Both the position numbers and the translations under genes were made by a program. A DNA stretch of 64,000 nucleotides from Pyrrhoderma lamaoense (Eukaryota; Basidiomycota; Agaricomycetes; Hymenochaetales; Hymenochaetaceae). Of the stretch, positions 49,241-62,300 are shown in pieces. Location: positions 744,001 to 808,000 of the forward strand of contig NBAZ01000006.1 in assembly GCA_002794735.1 (NCBI GenBank), read 5' to 3'. Position 1 is the first letter of the stretch. Each line of letters opens with the position of its first letter. Below the pieces are notes generated by a model. That model did not search any database. It was not told where the DNA came from and saw only the letters and a list, made by a program, of their open reading frames with translations.

Positions 49241-51314
49241 CTATAGACGTTCTCCGCGCCCAATGCAGACAACTTTAAACCCAATTTTCCTAAGCTTGTC
49301 CGCATCAAGCAAGAGTCTTCCGTCAAACACAAACGCAGGCTTCTTCATTCCAGAGTAAACAGATTCCCAGTCAATCTCCACAAATTCTTTCCATTCAGTC
49401 GCAATGACGATAGCTTCTGCATTCTTGCATGCATCCATAGCACTTGGGCATATGCTAACTTGTTTCTGAACTATATAGCATTAAACGATCATTGAGAAGA
49501 AATGAGAATCATCGATAGTAAGTCAGTAGTTGAAAGAGAAGACGTATCGGTGACATACTGTGTTCTAAAGGCGAAGCTGGTACAGCTTCTTGGAGGTCCA
49601 ACCAAATCTGGCTCTCCTCAACTTTGGGATCATAGACATTTACAAGTGCTCTCTCTGAGAGGAAGTCACGAATAAGTGTGATTGCTGCAGATTCTCGGGT
49701 GTCACCAGTATCGGCCTTAAATGCAAAACCAAGAACAGCGATACGCTACATATACATAAACAAAGGAAACGTAAAAAATCTAATTCAGTACGTTTGAAAT
49801 GAGTATTAGAGCTGGAGTAAAACATACCTTGCCTGTGATAGTATTGAAAAGCGTGTCTACAACCGTCTTTGAGAATCGACGCTTCTGGTACTCGTTCATG
49901 TCGACAACCTGTCTCCAGTAAGCTGCCACTTCTGGTAAATGCAGGCTCTCGGATAGATAAACAAGATTAAGTATATCCTTCTGGAAACATGATCCACCAA
50001 AACCAACAGACGCCTTGAGGAATTTAGGTCCGATACGCGAATCACGTCCTACTGCATAAGCTACTTCGTCAACATTAGCCCCAGTAGCTTCACAAATCGC
50101 CGAAAGCGCATTGATCGATGAAATACGCTGTGCCAAGAGAGCGTTCGCCGCGAGTTTAGATAGTTCGGATGACCAAAGCCCGACGTTCAAAATACGTTCC
50201 TTTCTGTGATTATCAATATCCAGAAATTTCATTTTTTTCGACATAGTTCATGTCAATTTGAAATTCCCCAAGAGAGGATCAGGATAAGTTACACTAAGAA
50301 GAAATAGTACTCACGGTACCCAATGTGCGTACACGTCCGAGAGAGACTCGCACGCAGCAATTCCTTCTTTGGTTTGAAGTGATCCAATAAGAACACGATC
50401 GGGAGCAAGTAAGTCAGTAATGGCAGTCCCTTCAGCAAGAAACTCGGGGTTTGAAAGGATATCAAATCGACAACCCGGCTTAGAGTTAGCTTCAAGGATC
50501 GTTCGCATAGATTCAGCTGTTCGGCACGGCACAGTTGATTTTTCAACAACAATCTTCGATGTCGTCGCAACTGCAGCAATGCGACGTGTAGCGAGTTCCA
50601 CATAACTGCATGTTCAGCACACGAGGGAAGGAAACGAGTAAGCAAGAGAGTGTTAAATTGTGGGTTGGAATGCCGAGCAGGCGATCAAAACCAATTTATA
50701 TGCGTGTATCGTGCGTCAAGTAAAACAGATGAAAAAAGTTAGTCTATGTGAGTTTTGGTTTGGGGCATGTGAGAAGGATAGTTCCACGTACTTTAAGTCC
50801 GCAGCAAAGCCAGCCCCAACACCAGATTTCTTGGTTGGGGTGTTGACAGATACGAAGATGAGGTCAGCCTCGTTGATACCCTTGTCTACGTCGGTTGAAA
50901 AAAAGAGATTGCGCCCCCTAGCTTGGCGGACAACATCTACGAGTCCGGCTCGTAGATAGGAAGGTTGAAGTTCTCGCTATTCCACGCGTCAATACGCGCT
51001 TGGTTGAGGTCGACAATGGTAACTTCGATGTCTGGCACTTGAGAGCAATGACTGCACAAGTAGGTCCACCTAGTCAATTATAATCAGATGATAGATACAT
51101 AAGACAGCTTCTACAGAGGTATAGTCTTAGATTTCCTACTTACCGACATACCCAGCACCAACTGATGCCAGAAGTAAGCATAAACGTGTTGACAACATTG
51201 AGCTGATGAGCATATGCGAATCAGATGAACACACGTACTACAGCAGATTTTTTTGACTTTAATTGGATTTACAGCGATCTCTTGAGCTTTGTATCTCTGG
51301 GAAAGAGGCTCCAT
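49241..51314 (-). CDS. UGDH: UDP-glucose 6-dehydrogenase
   Basis: Oxidises UDP-glucose to UDP-glucuronate with two NAD+, the entry to UDP-glucuronate and UDP-xylose used for wall and capsule polysaccharides. ATG at 51314 begins M-E-P-L-S-Q-R-Y. Motifs: I-G-A-G-Y-V-G-G-P-T (NAD binding), [40 protein letters not shown] and the catalytic Cys in [10 protein letters not shown]. The C-terminal UDP-binding domain includes [15 protein letters not shown] and ends at 49241. Two conserved segments need a missing base restored: C-P-D-I-E near 51036 and E-P-G-L-V near 50945. Both lie in short C or G runs, and it is hard to see them as real in an enzyme this conserved. Confidence 0.93.
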
Positions 51315-51634
51315 TGTAAAGAGATAGTGTATGTAGAGATGGTGAGGGTAGGAGGGAGAGTTCGGATCGGAAGGTCTTGGCTTTCGGGCAACACCTTGGG
51401 ACGCGTCCCACATGTGCTTTAAGATTTCGCTTCCGCCAAACAGTTGTCGTAAATAACTTTTTATCGTGCAATAAAATCAACATTTTCATCAAATTTATTC
51501 TTTAATCGTACTAAATGAGACATGAAAGTCAATGCATCTGTTTCATACAATTGTATGGACAAGTTGTCTGCTTCAAGACCAGTTTAAAGGAACGCATAGA
51601 TATAAAAGGAAACATAATAAGGAGTATGACGCTA
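51315..51634. other. Intergenic, about 0.32 kb
   Basis: Promoter of UGDH and 3' flank of the ArfGAP gene (both minus strand). The open frame extending upstream of the UGDH ATG is not supported by family length. Nothing further seen. Confidence 0.4.
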
Positions 51635-53530
51635 CTACTGCCACTGCGACCTAAAAGGATTAGAACCCCCTCCAGCTCCAGGAGTCATACCTTGAAAGAG
51701 TTGTTGCGCCTGTTGGATTTGTGTAGCATATGGTGAGGATGGGCTGACACCACTAGGCGGCTGATATATGCCTGCTCCCAGACTCGTGCCGAACGGAGCG
51801 GGTGCCTGCCGAAGCCTCCCGGGGTAAACGACTGAGATGTCGGTGCACTTGTACTTGATTGAAACGCAGGAATTGATGGCGATATAGAAGGTGCAAATGG
51901 AGATTGTTGCTGCTGCTGACCTAATAACACTGTTTGTTGCTGTTGCTGCAGTTGATTAAATGGATTGGGCGATCCGCTCATGTTTAGTGAAGCCGAGGGT
52001 GATATCGATGGCTGGAATGGAGATGTACTCATAGGATTCATGCTATTCATACCCATCCCTGACATTGAGTTGACCTGCGTGCCACTACTTGTCTCATTGT
52101 AACCTGGGACGGGTAAACTGACACTTCGAATATTTCCAAAACCGTTAGGAAATGATGAAGGCAAGGCGGGGGAGGTGGACATATTAGCGTAAGGATTTCC
52201 TGGATTAAGGTTTAGTGATGTAGGCTGAGGCTGGATAGGGAAGGGGTTTGTAGACGACATGACCGTTGGGGATGAAGTTTGGTATTGAAGTGGGAGAGAC
52301 GAATTTAAGGCGGGTGTCTGTACTGAAATAAGATCATTAAATGTGCTGCTTGTAAGAGATGCAGCATGATTAGGAGGAGGGGCTACGCTGATAGACGCAT
52401 TAGAGTTATGATTGCTGGAGGTTGGAAATGGGTTGAAACTTGAAGATCGAGGGGGTAAGGAACTGGCTACAGGATATTGTGAACTAAAAGAGCGAGTCTG
52501 CATTGCAGGAGCAGAATTTCCAGAAGGCGGAACTTGCTGTGTCTGGAATGGCAATGGAGGAGGAGCCTCCGAAGCTTTTGGTGCGGTTTGTAGAGTAGAA
52601 GGCTCTGAGCGGATTGGCGCAGTTTGAGAGCGCTTTGGGAGATTGGCAGTACGAGATGCTAAGGATTGAGAAGGACCAAGTTGCTCTGCAACTAACGAAG
52701 ACTTGGATCGAAAACGTTTGAATTCGTATTTTGCTGGAATACATTCAATTAGCACAAAATAAACGAATAGATGATAACAAGGAGAACGGTGGTGATAATC
52801 TGAAGTACAATTTGACTCAATAATCAAAATGAACTTACAGCGAATGAATTTCTCAAGTTCGCTATCTCTTTCGGTCTCCTCCATATTTGTTGGTAGAGGG
52901 TTCTTTTTCTCATCGGGATTCCAATACGCGTTTGATTTGATATTTCCTATATTCTTCATAGTCTGACGGAGGGCGTTGAGAACACCAAAGATAGTGAAAA
53001 AGCAGAACACATACTTCGACCTGCTCCTTAGACCATTGATCCAGGGTTAGACTCTTTCTGTGCGACATGTTTATTAGATTAGTTATTGATTAAGCCTATG
53101 ATAGTGATCACTTAAATAGGAGAACATACATACACTTTGGTTACATGTGTCCCAATTTTGCGATGTATACTTGCACATCGAACACTAATATGATATAGGT
53201 CAGTGAATAATACCCTACAATCTCTGAAGATTGGGTACCAGAGAAATATACCGAGATTGAATGAAGCCCATCTCGGAGCCTTGGCTTTGTTCGGCAGGCA
53301 GCAACGGTTTGGTCAATAAATATACCTCAAGCCAAATCAGTATGCAAGCGAGTACCTTTACAGTCTGCACAGACATCTATTGAGAACGAGAAATAGCGGA
53401 TCAGTAAATATTATCACTTCCGTGCTTCAAGAAGGTAGTAGTAAATTGACGTACCATTTCCCGGCAACGTAACTAAATCCATCAATATACGATGGTTCTT
53501 GTCTGCCGTGAATTTATTTACAGTAGACAT
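51635..53530 (-). CDS. Arf GTPase-activating protein with long Ser/Pro/Gln-rich tail
   Basis: Stimulates GTP hydrolysis on Arf-family GTPases during vesicle formation. The first small exons build the ArfGAP zinc domain: M-S-T-V-N-K-F-T-A-D-K-N-H-R-I-L, then C-A-D-C, A-R-W-A-S-F-N-L-G, F-I-C-V-R-C-A-S-I-H-R, G-T-H-V-T-K-V-K-S-L-T-L-D-Q-W. So all four zinc Cys and the catalytic Arg are present. The following N-A-Y-W-N-P and Y-E-F-K-R-F are typical of the Age2/SMAP-like group. The C-terminal about 350 residues are disordered with N-P-F motifs (F-N-P-F, T-N-P-F, P-N-P-F), which bind EH-domain endocytic proteins. A one-base loss near 51808 shifts the end; restoring it gives a tail finishing N-P-F-R-S-Q-W-Q at TAG 51635-51637. 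Confidence 0.88.
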
Positions 53531-54043
53531 CTTCAACCAAAACCTAATTCCGGCGAGCTGCTATCCTCCTTATTTTTGAGTTTTTGAGATTAATTCTTAT
53601 GAAATGTGTAGCTTGTATGGTAATTGTTGTCAAGAACAAAGTGCCAGCAAGGACGATGACGACGACGACCCTACCGGGACCTAAAGAAAGAGACGGCGAC
53701 GGCAAGTGATGCTATCTACCCGAGATGTCAATTTGCTATAATTAAGTATTAGTCAAAGTAAAATAGAGCTCTCATTGCACGGCGAATCTAAATTTAAGAA
53801 GATCCCACTGGCGTGGAAGACGGCATTGTCATCATCGACAACAACGGAAAGATTACACCCATCGGCATCCGGGAGAACGGAGGCTTCCTCCCATTCAGTC
53901 CTCAGTCTCACTGATCACAGATTTTCACTTTTCTATCCTTTTCGATCATAACACTCTCACTCTTTTCTCTGACATCACTCTTCCCACAACTCTGTCCTGT
54001 CTTCATTCAGAGTTGATTGGCATTGTGGTTGTCGGCTGTTGCA
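53531..54043. promoter_or_regulatory. Divergent intergenic region, ArfGAP (minus) and FAD synthase (plus)
   Basis: About 0.5 kb holding both promoters. The side next to FAD synthase has a CT-rich run (about 53925-54010) typical of a fungal transcription start region. A tandem GACGATGACGACGACGACC word lies at 53653-53671. Confidence 0.45.
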
Positions 54044-55802
54044 ATGTCAGAGCAGACTCAGACAAAGTCGTCTGGTCTGCAAATAGCTAATAAGACCAAA
54101 TCAAGCGTTTTTAATCCTTCTCAGGTCGCGGCTGCTGTAGAAGCTCTAGCTAACGACGAGAATGAGCCTATTGCACCTCTAGTACGGGAGGCGTTGCAAG
54201 TCATCGACGAAGCTCTCGATACTCATGGGTACGCACTATCACCGTCGGCGTATTGAATATACATATTATATTGACGATATTATTAAGTCAGGAGCATGTA
54301 TCCCTAAGCTTCAATGGGGAAAAGATTGTGCGTGTCCCTTGCAGGCTGATATTTATCACAGAAATGATGGCTTATATGCGCGCTCTCGTCTTTATAATTC
54401 ATGGATCCGAAACTGTACATTCAATGGCATCTAGGCACTGTACTGTTACATCTTTACCTGGCCGCTCTAGGGAGGCGTAATCCTTCTCAAACCTCTATAA
54501 GCATCCCAACTCTCTATATCCCTCTACCATCACCATTCACGGACCTCGAGGACTTTATCAAAGATTCTGTGTCGGCCTATAATCTAGATCTATACCGTTG
54601 TGCACCTCCACATCATCATCATGAAAATGTACAACAACCTGAAAGTCAAAATAATGACGTATCTATAAACTCAAGTGCTTCCTCCTCTACTTCGGACCTA
54701 CCGATTGAGAGCGTAACGCGGCCAACTTCTCCTTTACCTCCTTCTCAGCTCCAGTCACTCGATGGAAGGTCAAGGGTGCAGAAAACAAACAAATATCCGG
54801 TTGGGAAGGCTCGAGGCGGAGAAGGTATGAGACGTGCACTAGAAGCTTACAAGGTAGCGTTTCCACATATCGAAGCCATTCTCGTCGGAACAAGAAGAGA
54901 CGATCCTCATGGTGGTAAGTCTATCTTTATTCTGCCCTATAAATCAATCAGTAACCCGCATTAATATCTTTTGCTGGATTCGTGACTGATTTGTCTGAAT
55001 GTGTGCTAATTTACACTTTTATGATTTCGAAACTAATTATAGCCACTTTATCGTTCCGTAATATGACGGATCCGGACTGGCCTCGGTTTGAGCGTGTACA
55101 TCCTATAATTAACTGGTCTTACAAAGATGTTTGGATTTTCTTGAGGAAACTTGGGGTGCCGTATTGTACGCTTTATGATCAAGGGTATGTTAATACTTGC
55201 CGTTGTCCGTCTTCCGGCTTCACTCGCTATTATTATCATCAGTTTATTATTAGTTGCATCTCATGCTCTTGCTTACATTGTCCTGTTTATGCTATTCGTA
55301 TTCGCTTATATGATACAATAGGTACACATCTCTCGGCTCAACTTATAACACGCATCCAAACCCGGCTCTTTTAATAACACACAGCTGCGTATCTTCCACC
55401 TCCGATCTATCTGATACCACACAAGACCAAACACGGACACAAACACAAATTCCGGCACCAACACCGCACTCAGCATCTATCTCCCCCGTCTTCTCTATAC
55501 CCCATCAGCAATTCATATCTGTACCCTTGTCTAATTCCTCCATCCTCTATTCAAATGAGAACGGGGAGTCAAATGGGAGTAGACCGATGGATTCTGAGAG
55601 GTCTACGCCGTTCCCTGATGTTGTTGGCGCCAGCGGTGAGGGATCCGGTGGAGGCGTTGAGTCCACGTCTGAGCCGAAGGATCGAAATATAGACCCGCTT
55701 ATGAGCTGCTTGATGGGACGCTTGAGAGAGCTGGGAGGGGGTCTGGGTCGGCTCACGCGCCGAAAGGGTGAAGTGTTGCCAATGGTGTTGATGTTGTCTT
55801 GA
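54044..55802 (+). CDS. FAD1: FAD synthase (FMN adenylyltransferase), PAPS-reductase-like fold
   Basis: Makes FAD from FMN and ATP. ATG at 54044 (M-S-E-Q-T-Q-T). Signature S-F-N-G-G-K-D-C-T-V-L-L-H-L sits across an intron (54325-54430 region); the frame needs one G added to the GGGG at 54316. Next come [10 protein letters not shown] and R-N-M-T-D-P-D-W-P, then [24 protein letters not shown] and, after an intron, Y-T-S-L-G-S-T. These match the eukaryotic FAD synthase domain. Unusual: about 90 residues of Ser/Pro/His-rich sequence inserted between the ATP site and the flavin-site motif (54600-54800), and about 150 extra residues after Y-T-S-L-G-S, ending at TGA 55800-55802. Confidence 0.9.
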
Positions 55803-56280
55803 GCACAGAGACAAAGGAAAATATGGAGAGAATAGATAGTTATTATGATAAAAGGGAGGCTGATTGATATAGATCGGATCGACAGATATGTATGTACGAT
55901 TATACAATGTAAAAATACTTTGATGGATGAATTTAAGGGGGCTATGTGAATCATATTGTCATACAGCATAACTGGCTTCTGTAGGTAGAAGGGGCAGGTA
56001 TAATCACGCATCAGTAATCCATGAATGTATGCGTATATACTGTACATTTCATTGGGTGATAATAAAGAGGTTTGAAAATAACAAAGAATTACAACAAAAT
56101 AATCAAAGAGTACAGATCGAGTTGTGTGCATGCAAAATGCAAGTTTCCTACATGAAGAAACAGGCTGGCTAATCTAGACAATACATCGTCCCCGGGAGAT
56201 GCTAAAGAGATGATTCATATCATGCAGTAGTGTATAATAAAGTAATAGATCCGACCCCTCACTCCTATAACTTAATGGCA
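55803..56280. other. Intergenic between convergent genes, about 0.48 kb
   Basis: 3' flanks of FAD synthase and of the exonuclease gene. Overlapping minus-strand open frames at 55547-56131 are shadows. Nothing else seen. Confidence 0.45.
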
Positions 56281-58757
56281 TCAGTCTGCAATAACAGTAG
56301 CACCCCCTGTTATAAGAGTATGGGTGTTGTCCGTGTCTGAGTCCGTGATCATATTTGAATATTTCTCAACCGTCAAATTGTCAAACCAGGTTTTGTGGCT
56401 TTTCCAGGACGAGCTATCCTGACGAAGGAGTTGTTCGAGGCGCGAACGGGAGAATGATAGCTCTGGATTTGCAATCAGAGCTTTAACAACATATGTTCTA
56501 TATGAACAGAAATAATAGGTTCAATTTGGATCGATACCACCTAAAAAAAGAGGGGAAAGAACTACTGACATAACTGTTGCTTTTTTAAGTGGCACTTTAT
56601 TGTTGGAACTCAGTTGGCTGCAAATTTCAGGTAAAGGAATTTTCTTGTCATGCCATCGTGTGTATGCTTGAAGATGCTGGGACTGCCGGTACACATTCGC
56701 TCGTTTGTCCACATTGATACTATTACCACTATCATTTAAATTAATATCGACAGCTTGTTTCTGAGACTTCGTCCTAGTCTCGCTCCTAGTCCTCATTCTC
56801 GTAAGAGGTCGAGCCGACGGAGGATTTAAAGCGTCAGTCGATATGGATTTCTTCCGCAAAGTGAAGTTAACAGACTTCTTAACCGGCTTGAGGGTATCTA
56901 TATCACTAGCAGATTCTTCAGTTGTGCTTGTAAGATTAGCACAGTCGGAGTCGACATTGACTGACACAGTGCTCTTCTCCGCTGGACCTATCCGTTCAAT
57001 CTTAGGTATCGAGCTGATCGAAGTTCGCTCAAGGTTTGATGAATCAGATAGTACTGCACTGGCACGGATGGAGTCAAAAGATCTGGATTTGGAAAGTGCC
57101 AAATCCGGGAGCACGAAAACGACAGATTTTTTAATGACGGGCTTGACGGGTTAACCTTCGTTTCGGTTTTTCCAGATTTGTTTTCTGTACCAGTAATTGG
57201 CTTTATCTCTTGGGTACCATTTGCAGAAGGGTTGTCGCCGAGGACGGGGTCAGCCTCGTATGTATACTTTGATGAGTCAAGCTCGACTCCCTCGGTTTTC
57301 GCAATCTCACATAGACGCTCGTATATTGATATACAAACATGAGCGTCATTTGCGGCATCTATTAAGGTTCAACAAGGATCCTCCATTAGACATTAGATAT
57401 CACACAACCTCTTAGTAAAGGCAGCGTCAGCCATAATTATCAACTCACATTCAAGCTTTTGTTCAGGCAAAGGATCTATCTCCCAATTATTCATCCTGAT
57501 ATCTTTGTCATCTTTTTCCAAGTCATATCCTGTATACATTCTTGCCAAAGTTGCTAAGGCGATAACTTTAGACGGACGTTTGCTCGATACTTTTTGAAAG
57601 TTTTCAAGAAAAGTAAGATCTGCTTGTCGAGCGAGATCACTGAGCTCAACAAGACCCTTTGAACATATACCAAAGTCTTTTCTTAATTTTTTGGCATCCG
57701 CTGAGAGGTGGTAGTGATACAAAAATACTTTAAGTCAGCTGTGATCAAACTACTAGTAAAGAATATTGTTTGTACCTTTGATATTCACCCCAATCTTTAA
57801 CTGGTTTGGGTCCTCAAGGAATTTCTGGGTGATTACTGTCAAAGGTACATTTAGGTACTGAAAGCCAATATAAAAACCTTTAACCCTGGTGGAAAACGAC
57901 CTATATTATATTAGTCACTACTGTTTTAATCTCAAAAAGACACTATTCACCCTTCATTGAGCTAACCTGAATCACAAGAATTGTGTTTTTATCGCTCAAC
58001 TGTATCGTAGCTGTAGGGTGTATTGGGACTCCAGACTTGCACTCCGCCCACCATTCCATATCGAATCCAACAGGTCTAGACATAGAGGTGAGCAATGATT
58101 GTAAAGCCGCATTCTCAAGTGCGGATCTAGATACCCTTTGAGATGTCCAACATGCTCGTCCGCCTTTTCTAAGAGCGTTATATAATATAGTGTTGGGATG
58201 GGGTTGAAGTTCTTGTACGAATATGGTGCGTCTTTGTAAGTTGCTAGCGTTGGGGCTATTCTTCGGCCTCTAACGGAGTTCAGAAGAGAAACAGATAGAG
58301 CCGGAGGAGCCATGCGACTGAGCAGTTTGAAGATCAAGATTGTCTGTAGACTGAAGTAAAGTGAACTAACTCACGATTTATGCATACTCATATCGACGAA
58401 TTTAATAGCTTTGTTTGTGAAGGAGAGGTCCAGAAAAGGGTGTTCAGAAACTTTCTGTAAAATCCTATTTTTATAGCTTTCATTGTTGTGTTGAAACAAA
58501 GGCATAATGACGATATACATTTTGTTATGTCCAGCTGAGTTCTCAATGGACTTTGTTGGGTTTTCTTTATCTTCAAAATGCCATTCCGAGTCTAACCTCA
58601 TATGGTCCTTGGCGCCAGCGTCACAAAGGATATTTGGAGCCTTTACTCCCCGTTTGCGATGGGCAGACGTTGTGAGTTTCGATGTAAGGACATGATAATA
58701 ATAATACGATGTAACTATTTTCCGTGCTTGATGAGTCTGTAGGGTAGCAGGGAACAT
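56281..58757 (-). CDS. WRN-type 3'-5' exonuclease (DEDDy) without helicase domain
   Basis: Predicted 3'-5' nuclease of the RNase D/WRN exonuclease fold. Motif I is V-G-F-D-M-E-W-W (about 58060). Motif II lies in D-A-K-K-L-R-K-D-F-G-I with V-E-L-S-D-L-A-R (about 57690-57630), and motif III Y-A-A-N-D-A-H comes just after an intron at about 57360-57445. So Asp-Glu-Asp-Asp and the Tyr are all present. The C-terminal 300 residues are Ser/Lys-rich, then hold a small conserved-looking block (A-Y-T-R-W-H-D-K-K-I-P-L, and A-L-I-A-N-P-E-L-S-F-S-R-S-R-L-E), stop TGA 56281-56283. One-base losses are needed near 58181 and 57151. An upstream 128-codon exon joins in frame through a 57-base intron; if it is not used, the start is the ATG at 58313 (M-A-P-P-A-L). 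Confidence 0.8.
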
Positions 58758-59364
58758 GAGGAACAGACAGGAGACGCGTGCAGTGATTTGAGCGAGACGC
58801 GTTGATTTGTACTCGGCTATCTTAATTATCCAATTTATTGAACGCGTATAGAACGAACATCATGTGATACGTGTTTTTTAAATACAAATTTTCAAAGAGA
58901 GAATACACGAACAGGAGCAACGTATTTGATATGTGAATTTGTCCAAATGGTGGCTCTAAATATATTGGTTCTGGTTAAATCCCTTTTAATTTCAGATCAA
59001 TTTGATATTCGGGCTGAGTACAGGTTTTAGATCCTGGGATTGATGTCATCAATAATACCAGATGATTCCTTATGTTTAGAGGTTAGGTGCGTGAGTTCCA
59101 GATCATTCTTACAATTTCTATTATGTTCTTTGTATAGTGCTTATGCTGTGAATATTCGAGATGAATACAGACCAAAAGTGAGTATCGTTTCGGCTACATT
59201 ACTCAGAAGAGGAATGTAGCCGTGGGAAAACCCCTGTAGTCTCGCGCTCACAGCTTAGTTCTTCAAACTTTAGGCAGTTGAGACACGACGACGATGATGC
59301 CCCCCTTTGTCGTTTCATAACACCTTAGTATACGACGATAACACCGTCGATAATCACAAATACA
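58758..59364. promoter_or_regulatory. Divergent intergenic region, exonuclease (minus) and EST1/SMG7-like gene (plus)
   Basis: About 0.6 kb, AT-rich, holding both promoters. No element identified; no credible exon on either strand. Confidence 0.4.
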
Positions 59365-62300
59365 ATGTCGGCTCAACAGTCTCCACCTGAAATCCTGAGG
59401 TGCGTTAATGCAAATGTTAAACAGACTGTGGCGTTTGGACTCACCCTTTCGTGTGGCCTTACTTGCTCTCGATCGTAGAGAAACTCGTTCAATCGCACAA
59501 TGCTTGAAGGAAGACTTGAAGTGTAAAGAAGCTTTTGATAGGGAAGCAGAGTTTAAGCGCAAAAGGTATACATAATTGCCAACTCTGTCTTATCTTGCGG
59601 TATTGACATCTCTTGGACCACTTTATCTTACTCAGTCTTAGGAAGTTATACATAAAGCTTCTGCTACTATATCCCAATACTAAAGAAACTAAAGACTCTG
59701 AGACGCATCTATGGATGCAAACCTCATATCAGTTTATTTCTGTTTATAAGCAACGTATAGCTGTCTTGGACAATAAGCTGTTCCCATCAAATCCGCAAGC
59801 TGCAATTCAGAAGAACCATAAAGATTCTGGTGGTCGAGTTGAATACCGTAAACTTCTCTCGCGTTTTCGCCAGTTTCTCGCGGAGGAAGAAAAATTCTTT
59901 GTGCGACTTTTAATACGTTTCCGAACACAGTTCGGGTTGGATGAGGTGCACCCGGCGCTTGTGAAAGCAAATATACTCACTGATGATTCGGATGATGCTG
60001 CTCGGAACGACACAGGGAGGGATGGTTTTCCGGATGTTGGAGACGCCCCACTGCTCTCTAATGAGGAACGAGAAACGCAAATAGCAATATTCGCGAAGCT
60101 ACTTGTATGCTTAGGTGATATAGCACGTTATCGTGAACAGTACAATGATGGTGGTGGAAGGCCTCGAGCGGGTCACGAAGAGGGTGCTCCTAAAAGATCC
60201 GGAAGAGGAGGCAAGAAGGGGAACAATCAGGAAACAAGAGCAAGGCCTCGAAATTACGGCCGGCATGGTCCATCTACGAGCAGGCCCGTCTACTGGTTCC
60301 GAATGATGGTAACGCCTTCCATCAACTCGCAATACTTTCTTCCTATCAGCGGGATAACTTTCAATCACTTTTTCATTACTACCGCGCTCTCTGTGTCAGG
60401 CAACCGTATGACACTGCATCTGACAATGTAATAACTGTCTTGAAAAAGGCAATGGAGCAGTACCGGAGGGAAAGAAGTAAGCCCGAAAATTCTTCCGATG
60501 AATCAAGTTCTGCACCATTATCACGGGTGAAACGTTTCAAGGACTGGGTTGTTATATTACACTGGTTTTGGTACTTAGGTGACGATGAGTGGGTTTATTT
60601 TTTTCCCTCAGAAGTTCCATATTTAGCCATACTGAAATAACCTACTTAGTTGCGTTACGAGAGCTTCTAAGCACTCAAACGCAATTATTTCTGAATTCAA
60701 AGCACTGATTTTAGATAGAATACTTCCAAATAATGTCATCATGGAAGCTTTCGTACTTTCTTTCAGTTCGTTATGGGTAGTTTGCATGATACGTGATATG
60801 CCAATTCGCTGTGATAGGAAGTCAGTTGAGCGTCGTGTTATAGTACATATCGTTGACATGATGCGTACTCTGGTCGAAGTTGGTAAATCACAACTATCAG
60901 AAAACATTCAAGAGGACATGGGTCGCGATCAAGGTAAAAATGGTGTAGGGCTCGCGCAGTTGATCACAGCCGCTTTCAGGCGGACGCTGCCTGCGATACG
61001 TGTTTGTTCAAAATGGCTTCGTTCTAATATCGATTATGTTGATAACACGAAATACTCTTCTGCTACGCCCTCTGATGGTCTTCCAGACGCCATTGACGAT
61101 CTCTGGGGGACGTACTTCTCATTCATCTCGGCCCTTGGCTCAACCTTCCCCATTTCTGAGCTACCTGAGCTTACCGGACCTTTGGAAGAAGATGTAGAAC
61201 TTTATGGTTTTGCATCAATTTCAACTTCAAAGAAGAATATGCTTATGAATCCTCACCGGACGGTAACGGGTCAAGCACTAGGCCAAGAAGCGGTTCACCC
61301 TAACGAAGAGTATCTAATGCGTATCGCGGATGTACTCAAAGATGCACAGCTGATAAATGAGTATAGGGTAAGAACCTCTTCTTGATACCCCATTACACGT
61401 GTTAAGTATATCGTGTAGAGTTTCCCGATCAAGCCCCCTAGGAGCGATTCTATCGCTAAAGAAGGTCATGCGGTACTCGGAGAGTCACTCACCGTTAACT
61501 CTAATGGAAAGGTAATACTCTCTGATCCGCCTATCCTATCTATTGCTGGAGATGAAGTCGACACTGAAACCGAAATCGATTTTGACAATGCGACGCAAAC
61601 ATCTCGAACAGAGGACGACGTCATACGAGATGCATTCAATGCCGCATTACGCGATGACCTCAGTGAAGAGGATGAGAAGATAGTTTGGCCAAAGTAAGCC
61701 GTATATCTGATTGTGGAACTATTTCTTGTGTTATATTCGACTTTAGAATGTATGATCTGACGATACCCTCTTTTGGTAGATTTCAACGTTCGCCTCTTCA
61801 GGTAACATCACCGCTTAAATCACCCACCATTATCTACGAATCCCCATCAGACCCCAATCAAGAGACACGGAAAGCAGTACAGCCCCCACAATCTATCCAG
61901 ACAAAGGGCCAAACAGATTCTATACGACAGCCAAACATTCTTGAACCGTCAGGGGCTAGAGTTCTTGACGATCACCCGCCTGGGTGGCAAAAGGTAGATA
62001 CTGAGACAGGGTATACAAGTTTTACTGTTGGGAATGGGAAGGGTCCAACTGGAATGGGAGTAGGTACTACTGCTCAAGATCTGCTCAATAATGTCCTCTC
62101 TCGTGGAAAACCCGATAATAAGAGCAAAAACCAACTCTTTGGACATCAAAATAGATCTCAGTCTATCAGCTATCCCAACCTCGGCCATCCACAGTCTGAA
62201 TACACACATTCTAGTTTTGGTCCTACTATTCATAGTCAAGTTGAAATCGATACCATCGCAAGTTTGCATGAACAGCTGGACCAATCTGGATCAATTATCA

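Noticed and set aside
51111..51413. Longer UGDH start upstream of 51314
   Set aside because: The added residues do not resemble the family, whose members begin shortly before the I-G-A-G-Y-V-G motif; the ATG at 51314 fits.
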